Source of the DNA: UBA4719 sp035654835
GTDB taxonomy: Bacteria; Actinomycetota; Actinomycetes; Actinomycetales; Dermatophilaceae
Assembly: GCA_035654835.1 (NCBI GenBank)
Contig: DASRVZ010000196.1
Span: 27,051 to 91,050 of the forward strand
Length of the DNA stretch: 64,000 nt
Direction: 5' to 3'
The translations under genes and the position numbers were made by a program. The notes beneath the pieces were generated by a model, which was given only the letters and a program-made list of their open reading frames with translations, had not been told where the DNA came from and ran no database searches. Shown in pieces: positions 1 to 9,162 of this stretch. Every line of letters begins with the position of its first letter. Positions within the stretch are counted from its first letter, which is position 1.

Positions 1-297
1 CAGAGTCCAGCGGGCACCGTCGAGGGCAATGTAGGTCTGTGGTCCGACCATGCCGTCGACGATCAGACCTCGCCGCTGCTGGAACGCCCGCACCGCGCGG
101 GCCAGCTCCTCGTCGTAGACGTCTGAGAGCTGACTCTCTGAGTGCGGCGACTCCGCAGCCTCAGCCGCCCCGGGACCTTCGGCCTCAACTGGTGCCGCTG
201 GGGCCAGGTCGCGGGTGGCCCGCAACAGGGCGCGGATGGAACGCACCACGACCCCCTCGTCACCCAGGCGGTAGAGCGCAACGGGCTGGTCCGACAT
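1..297 (-). CDS. cwlM: CwlM-type peptidoglycan-binding / amidase-like protein, N-terminal part
   Basis: The reading frame runs off the left edge, so only the first 99 residues are visible; it starts at ATG 297. Two stretches look like peptidoglycan-binding (PG_binding_1) repeats: the N-terminus (MSDQPVALYRLGDEGVVVRS) and the part after residue 60, which contains RAFQQRRGLIVDGMVGPQTY. An Ala/Glu/Pro-rich linker separates them. Known CwlM proteins have such repeats followed by an amidase_3 domain, act in the cytoplasm and regulate peptidoglycan precursor synthesis. The amidase domain would lie outside the window. The position directly after trxA is the standard actinobacterial order near oriC, which supports the name. 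The gene is 119 nt downstream of trxA and may have its own promoter. Confidence 0.85.
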   Translation of the reverse strand, partial: MSDQPVALYRLGDEGVVVRSIRALLRATRDLAPAAPVEAEGPGAAEAAESPHSESQLSDVYDEELARAVRAFQQRRGLIVDGMVGPQTYIALDGARWTL

Positions 298-416
298 ACC
301 TGCCCCTCCGGCGTGGAGCTGTCACGATTGACAGCAGGAACCGAGCCTATCGGCAATGCCGGGGTGACGTGCGGTCCCGATCAGGGTTGCCCGTCACGAG
401 CTCGGGCGGGGCGCAG

Positions 417-743
417 TCAGCCGAGGTATTCAGACAGCTCGCGGATCAGCTTGGGCTTGGGCAGGGCACCTACCAGGGTCTTGACTACCTTGCCCTTGAC
501 GTAGACGTTCATCGTCGGGATGCCCGTGATGCCGTAACGCGAGGTGACCTCAGGGTTCTCGTCGGTGTTGAGCTTGACGACCGACACCTTGCCGGCGTGC
601 TCGGTGGCCAGCTCCTCGAGGATGGGGGCCACCGCCTTGCAGGGGCCGCACCACGGCGCCCAGAAATCGACGATGACCGGCACCTCGCTCATCAGGACAT
701 CGGTGTCGAACGTCGCGTCGGTGGTCTCCTTGGTAGCTCCCAC
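417..743 (-). CDS. trxA: Thioredoxin
   Basis: This is a 108-residue protein, the usual thioredoxin length. The catalytic WCGPCK motif is at residues 31-36 (Cys32 and Cys35), and the cis-Pro segment GIPTMNVY follows. It reduces protein disulfides in the cytoplasm and is itself reduced by the TrxB encoded 59 nt upstream. The GTG start at 743 has a good ribosome binding site, AAAGGAGCC, about 8 nt upstream. It is likely co-transcribed with trxB. Confidence 0.97.
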   Translation of the reverse strand: MGATKETTDATFDTDVLMSEVPVIVDFWAPWCGPCKAVAPILEELATEHAGKVSVVKLNTDENPEVTSRYGITGIPTMNVYVKGKVVKTLVGALPKPKLIRELSEYLG

Positions 744-802
744 GGCGGGGGCTCCTTTCCTGGGTTGAAGCTGGAAACGATCGGTGTGCTGGTCAAGAGT
801 GG

Positions 803-1813
803 CTAGCTGACGACAGCCGTGTGGGCAGACTGCGCAGAGGTGATACCAAGAGCGGGCTCCGCGTCGAGATGAAGGTCGGCGAGGAACCGCTCGGCGTCCA
901 GTGCTGCAGCGCAGCCCGAGCCCGCGGCCGTGATCGCTTGGCGGTAGGTGTGGTCGACGAGGTCGCCCGAGGCGAAGACGCCAGGGATGTTGGTTGCCGT
1001 GGTGCCACTGCCGACCAGCACGTAGCCCTGGGAGTCGAGGGCGACGACACCCTTGATCAGCTCGTTGCGGGGGTCATGGCCGATCGCGACGAACACGCCC
1101 GTGACGGGCAGCAGTCGCGTCTCGCCGCTGACCGTGTCACGCAAGGTCACGCCGGTCACCTTGTCCTCACCGTGGATGGCGTCCACGGCCGAGTTCCAGG
1201 CGAAGTGGATCTTGTCGTTGGTCATGGCGCGCTCGACCATGATCTTGGAGGCGCGCAGCTGGTCGCGTCGGTGCACGATCGTCACGGATCGGGCGAACCT
1301 GGTCAGGAAGGTGGCTTCCTCGATGGCGGAGTCGCCGCCGCCGACGACCACGATGTCCTGGTCGCGGAAGAAGAAACCGTCGCAGGTTGCGCACCAGGAG
1401 ACGCCGTGTCCGGACAGACGCTTTTCGTCCGGCAGCCCGAGCTGCCGGTAGGCCGAGCCCATCGCCAGGATCACGGCGTGGGCCGACCAGGTGTTGCCCT
1501 CGCCGTCCGTGACCGTCTTGACGGGGCCTTCGAGGGACACCGCGGTGACGTCGTCCCGGATGAGCTCTGCGCCGAAACGCTCGGCTTGTGCGCGCATGGC
1601 ATCCATCAGGTCAGGACCCATGATGCCGGTCGGGAAGCCGGGGAAGTTCTCGACCTCGGTGGTGTTCATCAGGGCGCCACCTGCGGTGACCGAGCCCTCG
1701 AAGATGACCGGATTGAGGTTGGCGCGGGCTGCATAGACGGCAGCGGTGTATCCGGCCGGTCCCGAGCCGATGATGATGACGTTACAAACGTCGGTGCTGC
1801 TCACGCTGCTCAC
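803..1813 (-). CDS. trxB: Thioredoxin reductase (NADPH, FAD-dependent)
   Basis: The enzyme transfers electrons from NADPH through FAD to thioredoxin. Visible motifs are the FAD-binding GSGPAGY near the N-terminus, the redox-active CATC in WCATCDGFF, the NADPH-binding GGGDSAIEE and a C-terminal FAD segment FASGDLVD. The frame is open to a TTG at 1858. I prefer GTG 1813 (336 residues) because AAAGGACAG lies 7 nt upstream and family members begin just before the VIIIGSGPAG strand; GTG 1804 is also possible. A TAGAAT -10-like hexamer at 1862-1867 on this strand suggests a promoter giving a short leader. The gene is followed by trxA. Confidence 0.96.
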   Translation of the reverse strand: MSSVSSTDVCNVIIIGSGPAGYTAAVYAARANLNPVIFEGSVTAGGALMNTTEVENFPGFPTGIMGPDLMDAMRAQAERFGAELIRDDVTAVSLEGPVKTVTDGEGNTWSAHAVILAMGSAYRQLGLPDEKRLSGHGVSWCATCDGFFFRDQDIVVVGGGDSAIEEATFLTRFARSVTIVHRRDQLRASKIMVERAMTNDKIHFAWNSAVDAIHGEDKVTGVTLRDTVSGETRLLPVTGVFVAIGHDPRNELIKGVVALDSQGYVLVGSGTTATNIPGVFASGDLVDHTYRQAITAAGSGCAAALDAERFLADLHLDAEPALGITSAQSAHTAVVS

Positions 1814-1861
1814 GCTTGGCTGTCCTTTGTGGGTCGTGGGGATCTCGTCTGCTGTCAACCG

Positions 1862-1867
1862 ATTCTA
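1862..1867 (-). promoter_or_regulatory. Candidate -10 element of trxB
   Basis: Read on the minus strand the hexamer is TAGAAT, a good fit to the actinobacterial TANNNT. It sits about 50 nt before the preferred trxB start. No convincing -35 was identified. Confidence 0.35.
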
Positions 1868-1927
1868 TGGCGAGGTTGTTCCACCGCCGCCACTGGCCAT
1901 GCGGCTCGGAGCAGCCGCCCGGACCGC

Positions 1928-2686
1928 TCAGGGCAGCACGATGCCTTGATGCAGCAAGGAGGCGTCGGCTTGTGAGCACCCTCGCCCGACGGCATACGCA
2001 GTCTGTACGCCGTCCGTCGTGGCCACGATGATCGCCGCAGGTTGTCCCTCGTAGAACGCGAGGTCGGCCTGGACCATCTGCGCGCGGTCGGCGCCGATCG
2101 CACCGAGACAGTCGGTAAGACCACTGGCCGTGCCTATCCGGCCGGCAGCCGAGGAGTCGGCCATCGGTTGGGGCGAGTCGAACGCGACGTCGTGCAGGTT
2201 CCGGGCTTGCGTCACGAAAGCGGCTTGGGTGTATCGGACAGAGGACACGCGGATCCGGATCGACGCGGGAGTGACGCCGCCGCCGGCCACGGCCTTGTCG
2301 TCGCTCGTCGGGGCTCGACTACTGGACTCACGGTCGGCGGAGGCGAGGGCGGACGACGCAGTGCTGGTCACACCGCCGGACTGGCTGTCCCGGAGCAGGT
2401 TGTTGCCGAGGACTCCGATCAGGACGACCGCAGCAGCGGCGCCGGCGAGCGAGAAGAGGAGTCGTCCGGGGCGACGTCGCGTGGCGAGGAGTGGGCTGAC
2501 CGACGCGCCCGAGGCGAGGACTGCTCGTTGGGCCTGCTCGGCGGCGAGGCTCGCGCTGATCCGCTCGACCACATAGGCCGGCATCGGGTCGGGCTCAGGC
2601 AGCCCGGACAGAAGGGCGCGAACACCGGTCTGGTCGTCGTCCGGCGACGATCCGACGGGTTTGCGGGGGGCGATCAGGGTGCTCAC
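1928..2686 (-). CDS. Membrane-anchored protein downstream of sigM, probable anti-sigma factor
   Basis: The 252-residue protein has a cytoplasmic-looking N-terminal region of about 78 residues. A single hydrophobic segment follows (LLFSLAGAAAAVVLIGVL), and then a Ser/Ala-rich linker and an extracytoplasmic domain of about 130 residues. This is the layout of ECF anti-sigma factors (for SigM, RsmA in mycobacteria). It lies directly after sigM, and trxB follows. No zinc-binding HXXXCXXC motif is visible, so it would not be a ZAS-type anti-sigma factor. The GTG start overlaps a GAGGTGAGC purine run. The role is inferred from position and topology. Confidence 0.7.
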   Translation of the reverse strand: MSTLIAPRKPVGSSPDDDQTGVRALLSGLPEPDPMPAYVVERISASLAAEQAQRAVLASGASVSPLLATRRRPGRLLFSLAGAAAAVVLIGVLGNNLLRDSQSGGVTSTASSALASADRESSSRAPTSDDKAVAGGGVTPASIRIRVSSVRYTQAAFVTQARNLHDVAFDSPQPMADSSAAGRIGTASGLTDCLGAIGADRAQMVQADLAFYEGQPAAIIVATTDGVQTAYAVGRGCSQADASLLHQGIVLP

Positions 2687-2798
2687 CTCGATGTCGGTAA
2701 CGAGTCGTTCAGCGGCTGGCTCTGCGTTGGCTGGATCTGCGGTCTGGTCGGGCAGCTCGGACGGCAGGTGCGTCGAGGTGCTCCGCCTGGGTATGACG

Positions 2799-3401
2799 TC
2801 AGGAGGGTGCCATTGGTTCCTTCGGAGGGTGGCTCACGGGTTTGTGGGGTGGTGCAGGCAGGCCCAACAAGGGCACCATTGCTGCCCGTCCTCGCGCGCA
2901 TCGGGACTTGATGGTGCCCTCCGCGACATCAAGGATGCTGGCCGCCTCGGTGATGCTGAGTCCGTGCATGTCGACCAGCACCAAGGCCATCCGCTGGCCT
3001 TCAGGCAGCTGCTCGAGCGCCCGTTGGACGTCAAGGCGGACATCAACGCTGTGGTGGTGGTCGTGCCTGTCGGCCAGGTCGTGGTGGTCGGCATCCGGCA
3101 GACCGACGACAGGCTTGATCCGCCGCCGCCGGTCCAGGCATGAGTTGACCACGATGCGATGCAGCCAGGTCGTGACCGCCGCGTCGCCCCGGAAGGAGTC
3201 GGCACGCCGAAAGGCCGCGATGAACGCTTCCTGGACAGCATCGGCGGCCATCTCAGGATCGCGAGTGGTTCGCAGTGCGACGGCCCACATCCGGTCGCGG
3301 TGGCGACGGAAGATCTCGCCGAACGCGTCAGGGTCGCCGGCACAGCGTGCCGAGAGCAGCTCACGGTCGGACAGCTCAAGAAGGTCGTCCAGGCGTGACA
3401 T
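2799..3401 (-). CDS. sigM: ECF RNA polymerase sigma factor, SigM-like
   Basis: The 200-residue protein starts at ATG 3401 (MSRLDDLLELSDRELL). Region sigma-2 is seen as DAFGEIFRRHRDRMWAVALR and DAVQEAFIAAFR with WLHRIVVNSCLD. Region sigma-4 is seen as LPEGQRMALVLVDMHGLSI and AEGTIKSRCARGRAAM. A His/Asp-rich stretch (HHDLADRHDHHHS) joins the two. The C-terminal tail is short, so this is not an extended ECF with a SnoaL domain. It sits between a pseudokinase gene (10-nt gap) and a probable anti-sigma gene, as sigM does near murJ and trxB in mycobacteria. Confidence 0.9.
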   Translation of the reverse strand: MSRLDDLLELSDRELLSARCAGDPDAFGEIFRRHRDRMWAVALRTTRDPEMAADAVQEAFIAAFRRADSFRGDAAVTTWLHRIVVNSCLDRRRRIKPVVGLPDADHHDLADRHDHHHSVDVRLDVQRALEQLPEGQRMALVLVDMHGLSITEAASILDVAEGTIKSRCARGRAAMVPLLGLPAPPHKPVSHPPKEPMAPS

Positions 3402-3411
3402 CAGGGCGCAC

Positions 3412-5151
3412 TCAACTGAGCGCGATCTCCGAGATCGAGGCGCGGAACCAGGGAGCGTCCGGAGCCAGCTTGGTGAACCAGACGATGACGTACTGCGCGC
3501 GTGGCATGGTGTCGACGGCCTTGACCTGGATCTGTCCGGTTGCCGCGGTGGCGCTGCCGATGACGGTGGCCCCGTCGAGGCTGTTGCTGGCCGCGGCATA
3601 GACCGTGAGGTCGACGGGGCCGGTACCGAGATCGATGGTGACCTGGTGCACCGACGTCGGCTGCCCGAGGTCCAGGAGCACCCCGACGCCCTTCTTCGGC
3701 AGTCCGCCGAACGCTGCCGAGTTGTAGCCCTCGGAGCTCCACGCGGTGGCGGGGTTGCCGTCGTATACCCGGGGCGCCTGGGTGTTCTTCTCGTTCCTGT
3801 CGCCTTGAGGGTCGAACCCGGTGGCCGACAGGATCGCGATGGGCTGGCCAGCAGATGGCCCCTCCGGTACGGGAGGTGAAGATGTGGGAGCCGCGGTGGA
3901 GGGTGGCGCACTCGTGGTCGGCGCGCCCTTGGGCGTGGAGCTCGCCGGGCCGGTGCTCTCTCCGATGGACTGCACGCCGCAGTAGCCGACGAGCAACGAC
4001 AAGCTCACGAACGCCGCAACGATGATCACGACGATCTTGGCCTGATCCTGGCTGGGAGCCTGGGCCGTCGAGGCTGGGAGCATCGGCAACGGCGGTTCAA
4101 TCTCGTCGTAGTGGGCCGACAGGGCCTCGGGCAGCGTCATCCGCTCACCGCCGAGGTCGGTGTCCCCCAGAGCGGCAGCCGCCTTGTCGGTGGCAGCTCT
4201 GCCGAACGAACCGACCCTGCCTCCGACGGCGCCAGCCGCTGCGCCTGCGTCCGCAAGCGCACGTCCGACAACCTTGGCCGCGGCTGCACCAGGTGCCGCG
4301 GCATGGTCGCCGGCCACCGGGGCGTCGGTTGGCCCCGAGTCTGGCCGTGGCAGTTCCAGGACGACGGTCGGGTCGACCTCGACGCGATGGACCGCTTCAC
4401 GCGACCACGGTGCGATCTGGCTGGCGAAGTCGCCGGGCGTCAGTGGGCCGGTGTCTTCGTTGAACGTCATCCGGCAGAGGGCATCGAGATCACCGGGGAC
4501 CCCTGCGGCGATCTCGGACGGCGCCGCGACCCCACCGACGACGCGCGGTGCAGGCTCGACACCGACGACCGGTTCGGTCAAGGGCCATCGACTGGTCAGG
4601 GCGGCATAGGCAACCGCAACCACGGCGACGGCATCTCGGCGTGATGCTGCGGCAGCATCCGGCTCTTCAGTCCCATTGATCGCGGCGTCGACGGCCAGAC
4701 CGCTCACCCTGATCGCACCGTCCGCGGTGCGCAGGACGCAGTGGGGAGTCAGACACAGGTGGTGCAAGCCTCGCTGGCGGGCGGTCTCCAGGGAGCCCGC
4801 GGTCTCGCCGGCGATGCGGCGGGCCTCCTCTGCGGGCAGAGAGCCCTGGAGCAGCAATGCAGCGAGAGACTCGGCCCCAGTCATCGTCTCCTCGACGATG
4901 TAGGAGTTGTCGACCTGGGTGCTGACGTCGAGGATGCGGATCAGCCGGGTGTCCTCGACTCCCGCGGCGCGCCGGGCAGCGTCCAGGATGCCGGCGCGGT
5001 TGGGGTGATCGGACTCGACGATGGTCAGAGCGACTTCGCGCTCGAGCGTGGTGTCGTGGGCGGACCAGCGCTCGATGTGACTTCCCCGCGAGATCCGGCG
5101 ACGCAGGGCATAACGACCCTCGACGATCGTTCCTGGTCCGACGCCGTGCAC
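3412..5151 (-). CDS. Protein kinase-like (pseudokinase) membrane protein with discoidin-like C-terminus
   Basis: The 579 residues begin with a Ser/Thr-kinase-like domain (about 1-260), seen in VEGRYALRRRISRGSHIERWSAHD. The expected catalytic HRDLKPxN is replaced by CLTPHCVLR, and no DFG is visible, so it should be catalytically dead. A membrane span follows near residues 370-395 (KIVVIIVAAFVSLSLLVGY). After a Thr/Pro/Ser-rich linker comes a beta-rich extracellular domain (RVYDGNPATAWSSEGY) resembling a discoidin/F5-8 carbohydrate-binding module. In mycobacteria a comparable pseudokinase is fused to MurJ and recruits an FHA protein when phosphorylated; here it is a separate gene next to murJ. 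The GTG start has AAGGAG 5 nt upstream. Confidence 0.85.
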   Translation of the reverse strand: MHGVGPGTIVEGRYALRRRISRGSHIERWSAHDTTLEREVALTIVESDHPNRAGILDAARRAAGVEDTRLIRILDVSTQVDNSYIVEETMTGAESLAALLLQGSLPAEEARRIAGETAGSLETARQRGLHHLCLTPHCVLRTADGAIRVSGLAVDAAINGTEEPDAAAASRRDAVAVVAVAYAALTSRWPLTEPVVGVEPAPRVVGGVAAPSEIAAGVPGDLDALCRMTFNEDTGPLTPGDFASQIAPWSREAVHRVEVDPTVVLELPRPDSGPTDAPVAGDHAAAPGAAAAKVVGRALADAGAAAGAVGGRVGSFGRAATDKAAAALGDTDLGGERMTLPEALSAHYDEIEPPLPMLPASTAQAPSQDQAKIVVIIVAAFVSLSLLVGYCGVQSIGESTGPASSTPKGAPTTSAPPSTAAPTSSPPVPEGPSAGQPIAILSATGFDPQGDRNEKNTQAPRVYDGNPATAWSSEGYNSAAFGGLPKKGVGVLLDLGQPTSVHQVTIDLGTGPVDLTVYAAASNSLDGATVIGSATAATGQIQVKAVDTMPRAQYVIVWFTKLAPDAPWFRASISEIALS

Positions 5152-5206
5152 GCCTGCTCCTTAATCTGCTCCACACAGAACTCGCGTATGAGACCTCATC
5201 CTAGGC

Positions 5207-5238
5207 TGGCTCAGCGCCGGGGTGGCTCAGCGCCGGGG
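5207..5238. repeat. Perfect 16-bp tandem duplication across the murJ stop codon
   Basis: TGGCTCAGCGCCGGGG occurs at 5207-5222 and again at 5223-5238. The second copy contains the murJ stop codon and last codons; the first is an untranslated duplicate. Confidence 0.9.
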
Positions 5239-6894
5239 CGACCGGGACACGGTCTGGCGCACTCGCTCCAGGACAGGCCCGACCAGCTCGTCGATCTCAC
5301 GAACGCGCAACGCGCGAGCCGCAGCCACGTAGATCACGACAAACACCAGACCACCTGTCACCAGGGCAACAGGGTCGTAGAGCTTCCCGGCGAGAACGTG
5401 TCCCACACCAAGCTGCACGAGGTATGCCGCGGCGGCGGCAACGACCGACGCCACACCAAGACGGACATAGGTGCGGCTTACTTCACGCAGGGGCAGAGCC
5501 TCGAGCCGGCGGCGCGCCAGAACCAGACCGACGGCCATACCGGCGAGGTTGCTGATGGCCAGACCAGCGCCGACTCCGACAGCGATCCACCGCAACGGCA
5601 GCAGCAGGCTGGCGAGGTTGGCGATTGTTGCGACCGCGGTGACCACGAGTTGCAACCTGAAAGGCGTCCTGGCGTCCTCGAACGCGTAGAACACCCGCTG
5701 CAGCAGATAGAAAACGCCGAATGGCACCAGCCCCACCATCATCGCCATCATCACCATGGCGATGCCCCGAGTACTTGACTCGCTGCTGCCTTGATAGAGG
5801 GTGGCCGTGGCGGCGAAGCCAAGGACGAAGGCACCCACCGTGGCCGGGACGGTGGCGACAGCGGTCAGGCGCATGCCTCTGTCAACGTCGGCACGGACCT
5901 CGCCGAGATCGCCGGCGTGGGCGGCCCTGGACATTCGGGTGAAGAGCGCGGTCACCAGGGAGACGGTCACCAGCCCGTGCGGGAGCATGAAGATCAGGAG
6001 GGCGTTGGTGTACGAGATCTTGCCCGGCACCTCCAGGCCCGCCGAGACCCCTGCCTGTCCGGCGTAGGTCAGGACCCGTGAGGTGATGATGAAGCCAGCC
6101 GCCGAGACAGCCGTGGCGGCAAAGGTCCAGAGGGCCACCGTGGACGCGGTGCGCAGGCCCACACCCCGCACGCCCCACCGTGGCCTGTACCGGAACCCGG
6201 ATCGCCAGAGTGGCACGACGAGCACGAGGGCTTGGGCCGCGACTCCGGCCGTGGCGCTTCCGGCGAGCACCCAGACCATCGGAGAGGTCCAGCTGGTGAC
6301 GTCGGCCTGGTGCGGGTACTTCACCAGGAAGTAGGCCATCCCGGCGATGGCCACGACGTTCGCCATGGCGGGGGCCCACATGTACGCCGCGAAGTGGTTG
6401 CGGGCGTTGAGCACCTGGCCCAGGAGCGTGTACAGCCCGTAGAAGAAGACCTGTGGCATGCAGATCAGCGCGAAGGCGATGCTCAGCGACCGCACGTCCG
6501 CGGTCCAGCTCTGCGTGCTGTAGAGCTCGACCAGCAGCCCGGCGGCCAGGGTGAATACCACGGCGACGACCGCAACACCGGCGACGGCGATGGTGAGCAG
6601 CCGGTCGACGTACTCTCGTCCGCCGTCGGCATGGCTGTCCGCTCGAGTGATCTGGGGAACCAGGACTGCGTTGAGGACACCGCCGGCGAGCAGCAGATAG
6701 ATGATGTTGGGCAGGGTGTTGGCTACGTCCCAGGCGTCACCTGCCAACGCGGTCCCCACCACGGCGAGCTGCATGGCGGCCCGCACCACGCCCAAGATCC
6801 GTGAAGCAATGATTCCGGCCGCCATGCCGGCGGTTGAGCGAGCCAGGCTGGCGGAGGGCGAGTCGGGCGGGAGGTCGCTGACCGATTCACTCAT
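5227..6894 (-). CDS. murJ: Lipid II flippase MurJ (MviN)
   Basis: This 555-residue integral membrane protein has about 14 hydrophobic helices and belongs to the MOP/MviN family. Typical segments are SRILGVVRAAMQLAVVGTAL, NTLPNIIYLLLAGGVLNAVL and FYALYTLLGQVLNARNHFAA-like sequence with Arg and Gln near the central cavity. It moves lipid II to the outer face of the membrane for peptidoglycan polymerisation. Unlike the mycobacterial MurJ it lacks a C-terminal pseudokinase extension, which is supplied by the next gene. Its start overlaps the stop of the upstream DUF6049 gene by 8 nt, so the two are translationally coupled. Confidence 0.96.
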   Translation of the reverse strand: MSESVSDLPPDSPSASLARSTAGMAAGIIASRILGVVRAAMQLAVVGTALAGDAWDVANTLPNIIYLLLAGGVLNAVLVPQITRADSHADGGREYVDRLLTIAVAGVAVVAVVFTLAAGLLVELYSTQSWTADVRSLSIAFALICMPQVFFYGLYTLLGQVLNARNHFAAYMWAPAMANVVAIAGMAYFLVKYPHQADVTSWTSPMVWVLAGSATAGVAAQALVLVVPLWRSGFRYRPRWGVRGVGLRTASTVALWTFAATAVSAAGFIITSRVLTYAGQAGVSAGLEVPGKISYTNALLIFMLPHGLVTVSLVTALFTRMSRAAHAGDLGEVRADVDRGMRLTAVATVPATVGAFVLGFAATATLYQGSSESSTRGIAMVMMAMMVGLVPFGVFYLLQRVFYAFEDARTPFRLQLVVTAVATIANLASLLLPLRWIAVGVGAGLAISNLAGMAVGLVLARRRLEALPLREVSRTYVRLGVASVVAAAAAYLVQLGVGHVLAGKLYDPVALVTGGLVFVVIYVAAARALRVREIDELVGPVLERVRQTVSRSPRR

Positions 6895-9160
6895 CGGGCA
6901 AGGTCTCCTCCTCCAGGGGGCGTGACGCGCGTGTGGTCCCGCGGCGCAGGGACCGATAGACGCCGAGGACGAGGATGATGCTGGCCAGCCCCACCAGCAC
7001 CCAGTAGATCCAGGTGCTCGTGGGTTGGACGTGCACGTTGACCTTGGCGTCCTGCCCGAGCGGAGTGCCGTTTGATGTGGTGAGGACCGCCTGGATGGGG
7101 ACGAGCCCGGCGGCGACCGCGGTGACGTGGAGCTTGACGTTGGCGCGGCTGTTCGCGCCGATCCTGAGCGGTCCGGCCTGTTGGTCGATCCGCAGCCTCT
7201 GCTGGCCCGGGTTCAAGGTCAGGTGGACATCGTGCACGGGGATCGCGAGATCGTTGACCACGGTGATCTGCAGGACACCCCGGTTCGCGAAGAAGTTCAC
7301 CGAGCTCGGCACCACGTTCACACCCCGGCTGACGGCGTTGATCGCCGACTGCGTGGCCGCGTTGATGACGGTGACTCCGCGACTGTGACCTCGCCAACGA
7401 CTCGACAGCACCTGTTCCTGGGTGTCCGTCCAACGCACCCGGAAGGACTCGGTGTCGTCACGGATGCTGGCGACGCCGTCGATGGCAAGAGTCGTTCGCG
7501 ACATGTTTTGGAGCATGGCCTGGGTCAGGGGGGACCGGCCAGGGCTGAGTGGGTCGGGAGGAGCCGGCGAGGTCGTCGGGGATGTCGTGGGGGGACTGGG
7601 CGTCACGCTGGTGCCGAGCTCTGGTGCGTCCGGAGCTGCTGTCCCGGCCGCGGCGAGCAGCTGGTCGGTCGTGGTGGGCGTCAGCCACGGAGCCTTGGCG
7701 ATGGCCGCGAAGAACGAGCCGAGCACGCCGGGGTCGCCGGCGAAGTTCCTGGGCGCTGCCACCAGCACCGACCGGCTTCGGGTGCCGGGGCGCTCGCCGA
7801 GCAGGGCCAGCGAGTCGGCCAGGAACAGCTGGGTGGTGATGGCGCCGGAGGCGATGGTCGAGGTCTGCGCGAACGTCTGGCTGAGCCCCTGGTCGTAGGC
7901 CAGCAGGGGCAGGCCCCCGGTGGACTTGCGGCTCGCGTCGTCGGTGTATCCGCTGTGGCTCGTCCGGGTCGAGGTGGACATCACCGCTGCATCCAGTCCC
8001 GATGAGGAGTAGGCCTGGCGGAGCTGATTCTCGCGGGGTGTGGTGAGGGCGCCATCGACCGGCCAGGCAATGCCCTTGCGGGTGCTGCCGACAGTGGCAT
8101 CCAGTGCGGACGGTCGGCTGATCAGAGCCTCCAGGGCGGGAGCGCCAGAGGGGAGTGGGAGCAGGGCGGCGAGGTCGGGATCGGCATACGGCAAGGACCA
8201 GATGGTATGCCGCGGTGCGGCCATCCGGATCCTGGTCGCGAGGGCAGTGGTCGCTTCAGCCACGGGATCCATGGGTGTGTCGCTGCCCTGGGTGGGGGCT
8301 GGCGTGGTGAAGGTCGTGGGTGCGGGGGCTGGCGTGGTGGAGGCATCCGGCGCGACCGGCTCGCGGGGCGGACCCAGTACCGCTGGATCGATCGCCCAGG
8401 TCACCTGTGTGCTGTCGGTCCCCGTCATCACCCGATCCAGGCGCGAGCCCGGGCCGACGGCCTTGGTCCACGCCGCAGTCCTGGCGGCGCTGTCCACACC
8501 GAACAGTGCCGGGTCGGGGTCAAGCGTGAGTGGCACCAGCCACGCAATGGACAACGGCTCGTACGCCTTGATCGCGGACAGTGTTGGCAGGAACGTGTGC
8601 TGACTGCCCAGCACCACCTCCTGACTGGCGGCGTCGGACGTTGTGCCGACCACGTCGACGCTGACCGGCAGGACGGCGAACGACTCACGGTGACTGATCG
8701 CTGTTGCGGGGACGACGAGGGTGAAAGCCGCGACGGCGTCCGGGGCCAGGCTCGGGGCCAGCGGGATCCTCGCCACCTCGCCCACAAACCGTTCCCCAGC
8801 GGGGTTGGACCACTCGGACACGGCTGTCCGGCTGGTGAGGCCGTGGTCCCCGATGAGGACGCGCACGATGGGTGCGCCGATCGGGACCGAGCCGATGTTG
8901 CGAATGGTTCCGGAGATGGTGACCGGAGCCCTGGGGACCGCGACCTCCGGGCTGACACTCGCCAGGGTCACGACCGCTGGACCGGTCACGGGCGGAGCTG
9001 TCACAAAAGCCTCAGCCGTCGAGAGATCGGTCACCGCGCCGGCTGCCATGGCCGGCGACCAGGATGCGACTGTCGGCGACACGGAGACGGCGAGCAGGGC
9101 AGCGCAGGCGGCCAGGCGGCGTACTCGCCTGCGACTGAGGATCATCGTGCTGTGGGTCAT
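6887..9160 (-). CDS. DUF6049 family secreted, membrane-anchored protein
   Basis: A 757-residue protein with an N-terminal signal sequence (LAACAALLAVSVSPTVASWS) and one C-terminal membrane helix (WIYWVLVGLASIILVLGVY) before a short basic tail, so most of it is outside the cell. The extracellular part begins with an immunoglobulin-like beta domain (PVTISGTIRNIGSVPIGAP) and has a second one near the end (GVLQITVVNDLAIPVHDVHL). It occupies the place of mycobacterial Rv3909, between the NUDIX gene and murJ. The function is unknown; conserved synteny suggests a role in cell-wall building. ATG 9160 is 2 nt after the NUDIX stop; an upstream in-frame GTG at 9166 is possible. Confidence 0.85.
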   Translation of the reverse strand: MTHSTMILSRRRVRRLAACAALLAVSVSPTVASWSPAMAAGAVTDLSTAEAFVTAPPVTGPAVVTLASVSPEVAVPRAPVTISGTIRNIGSVPIGAPIVRVLIGDHGLTSRTAVSEWSNPAGERFVGEVARIPLAPSLAPDAVAAFTLVVPATAISHRESFAVLPVSVDVVGTTSDAASQEVVLGSQHTFLPTLSAIKAYEPLSIAWLVPLTLDPDPALFGVDSAARTAAWTKAVGPGSRLDRVMTGTDSTQVTWAIDPAVLGPPREPVAPDASTTPAPAPTTFTTPAPTQGSDTPMDPVAEATTALATRIRMAAPRHTIWSLPYADPDLAALLPLPSGAPALEALISRPSALDATVGSTRKGIAWPVDGALTTPRENQLRQAYSSSGLDAAVMSTSTRTSHSGYTDDASRKSTGGLPLLAYDQGLSQTFAQTSTIASGAITTQLFLADSLALLGERPGTRSRSVLVAAPRNFAGDPGVLGSFFAAIAKAPWLTPTTTDQLLAAAGTAAPDAPELGTSVTPSPPTTSPTTSPAPPDPLSPGRSPLTQAMLQNMSRTTLAIDGVASIRDDTESFRVRWTDTQEQVLSSRWRGHSRGVTVINAATQSAINAVSRGVNVVPSSVNFFANRGVLQITVVNDLAIPVHDVHLTLNPGQQRLRIDQQAGPLRIGANSRANVKLHVTAVAAGLVPIQAVLTTSNGTPLGQDAKVNVHVQPTSTWIYWVLVGLASIILVLGVYRSLRRGTTRASRPLEEETLPDE

Positions 9161-9162
9161 CG

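Noticed and set aside
821..1975. Long plus-strand open frame opposite trxB (384 codons)
   Set aside because: It is the antisense shadow of trxB, with no recognisable motifs. trxB has all catalytic motifs.
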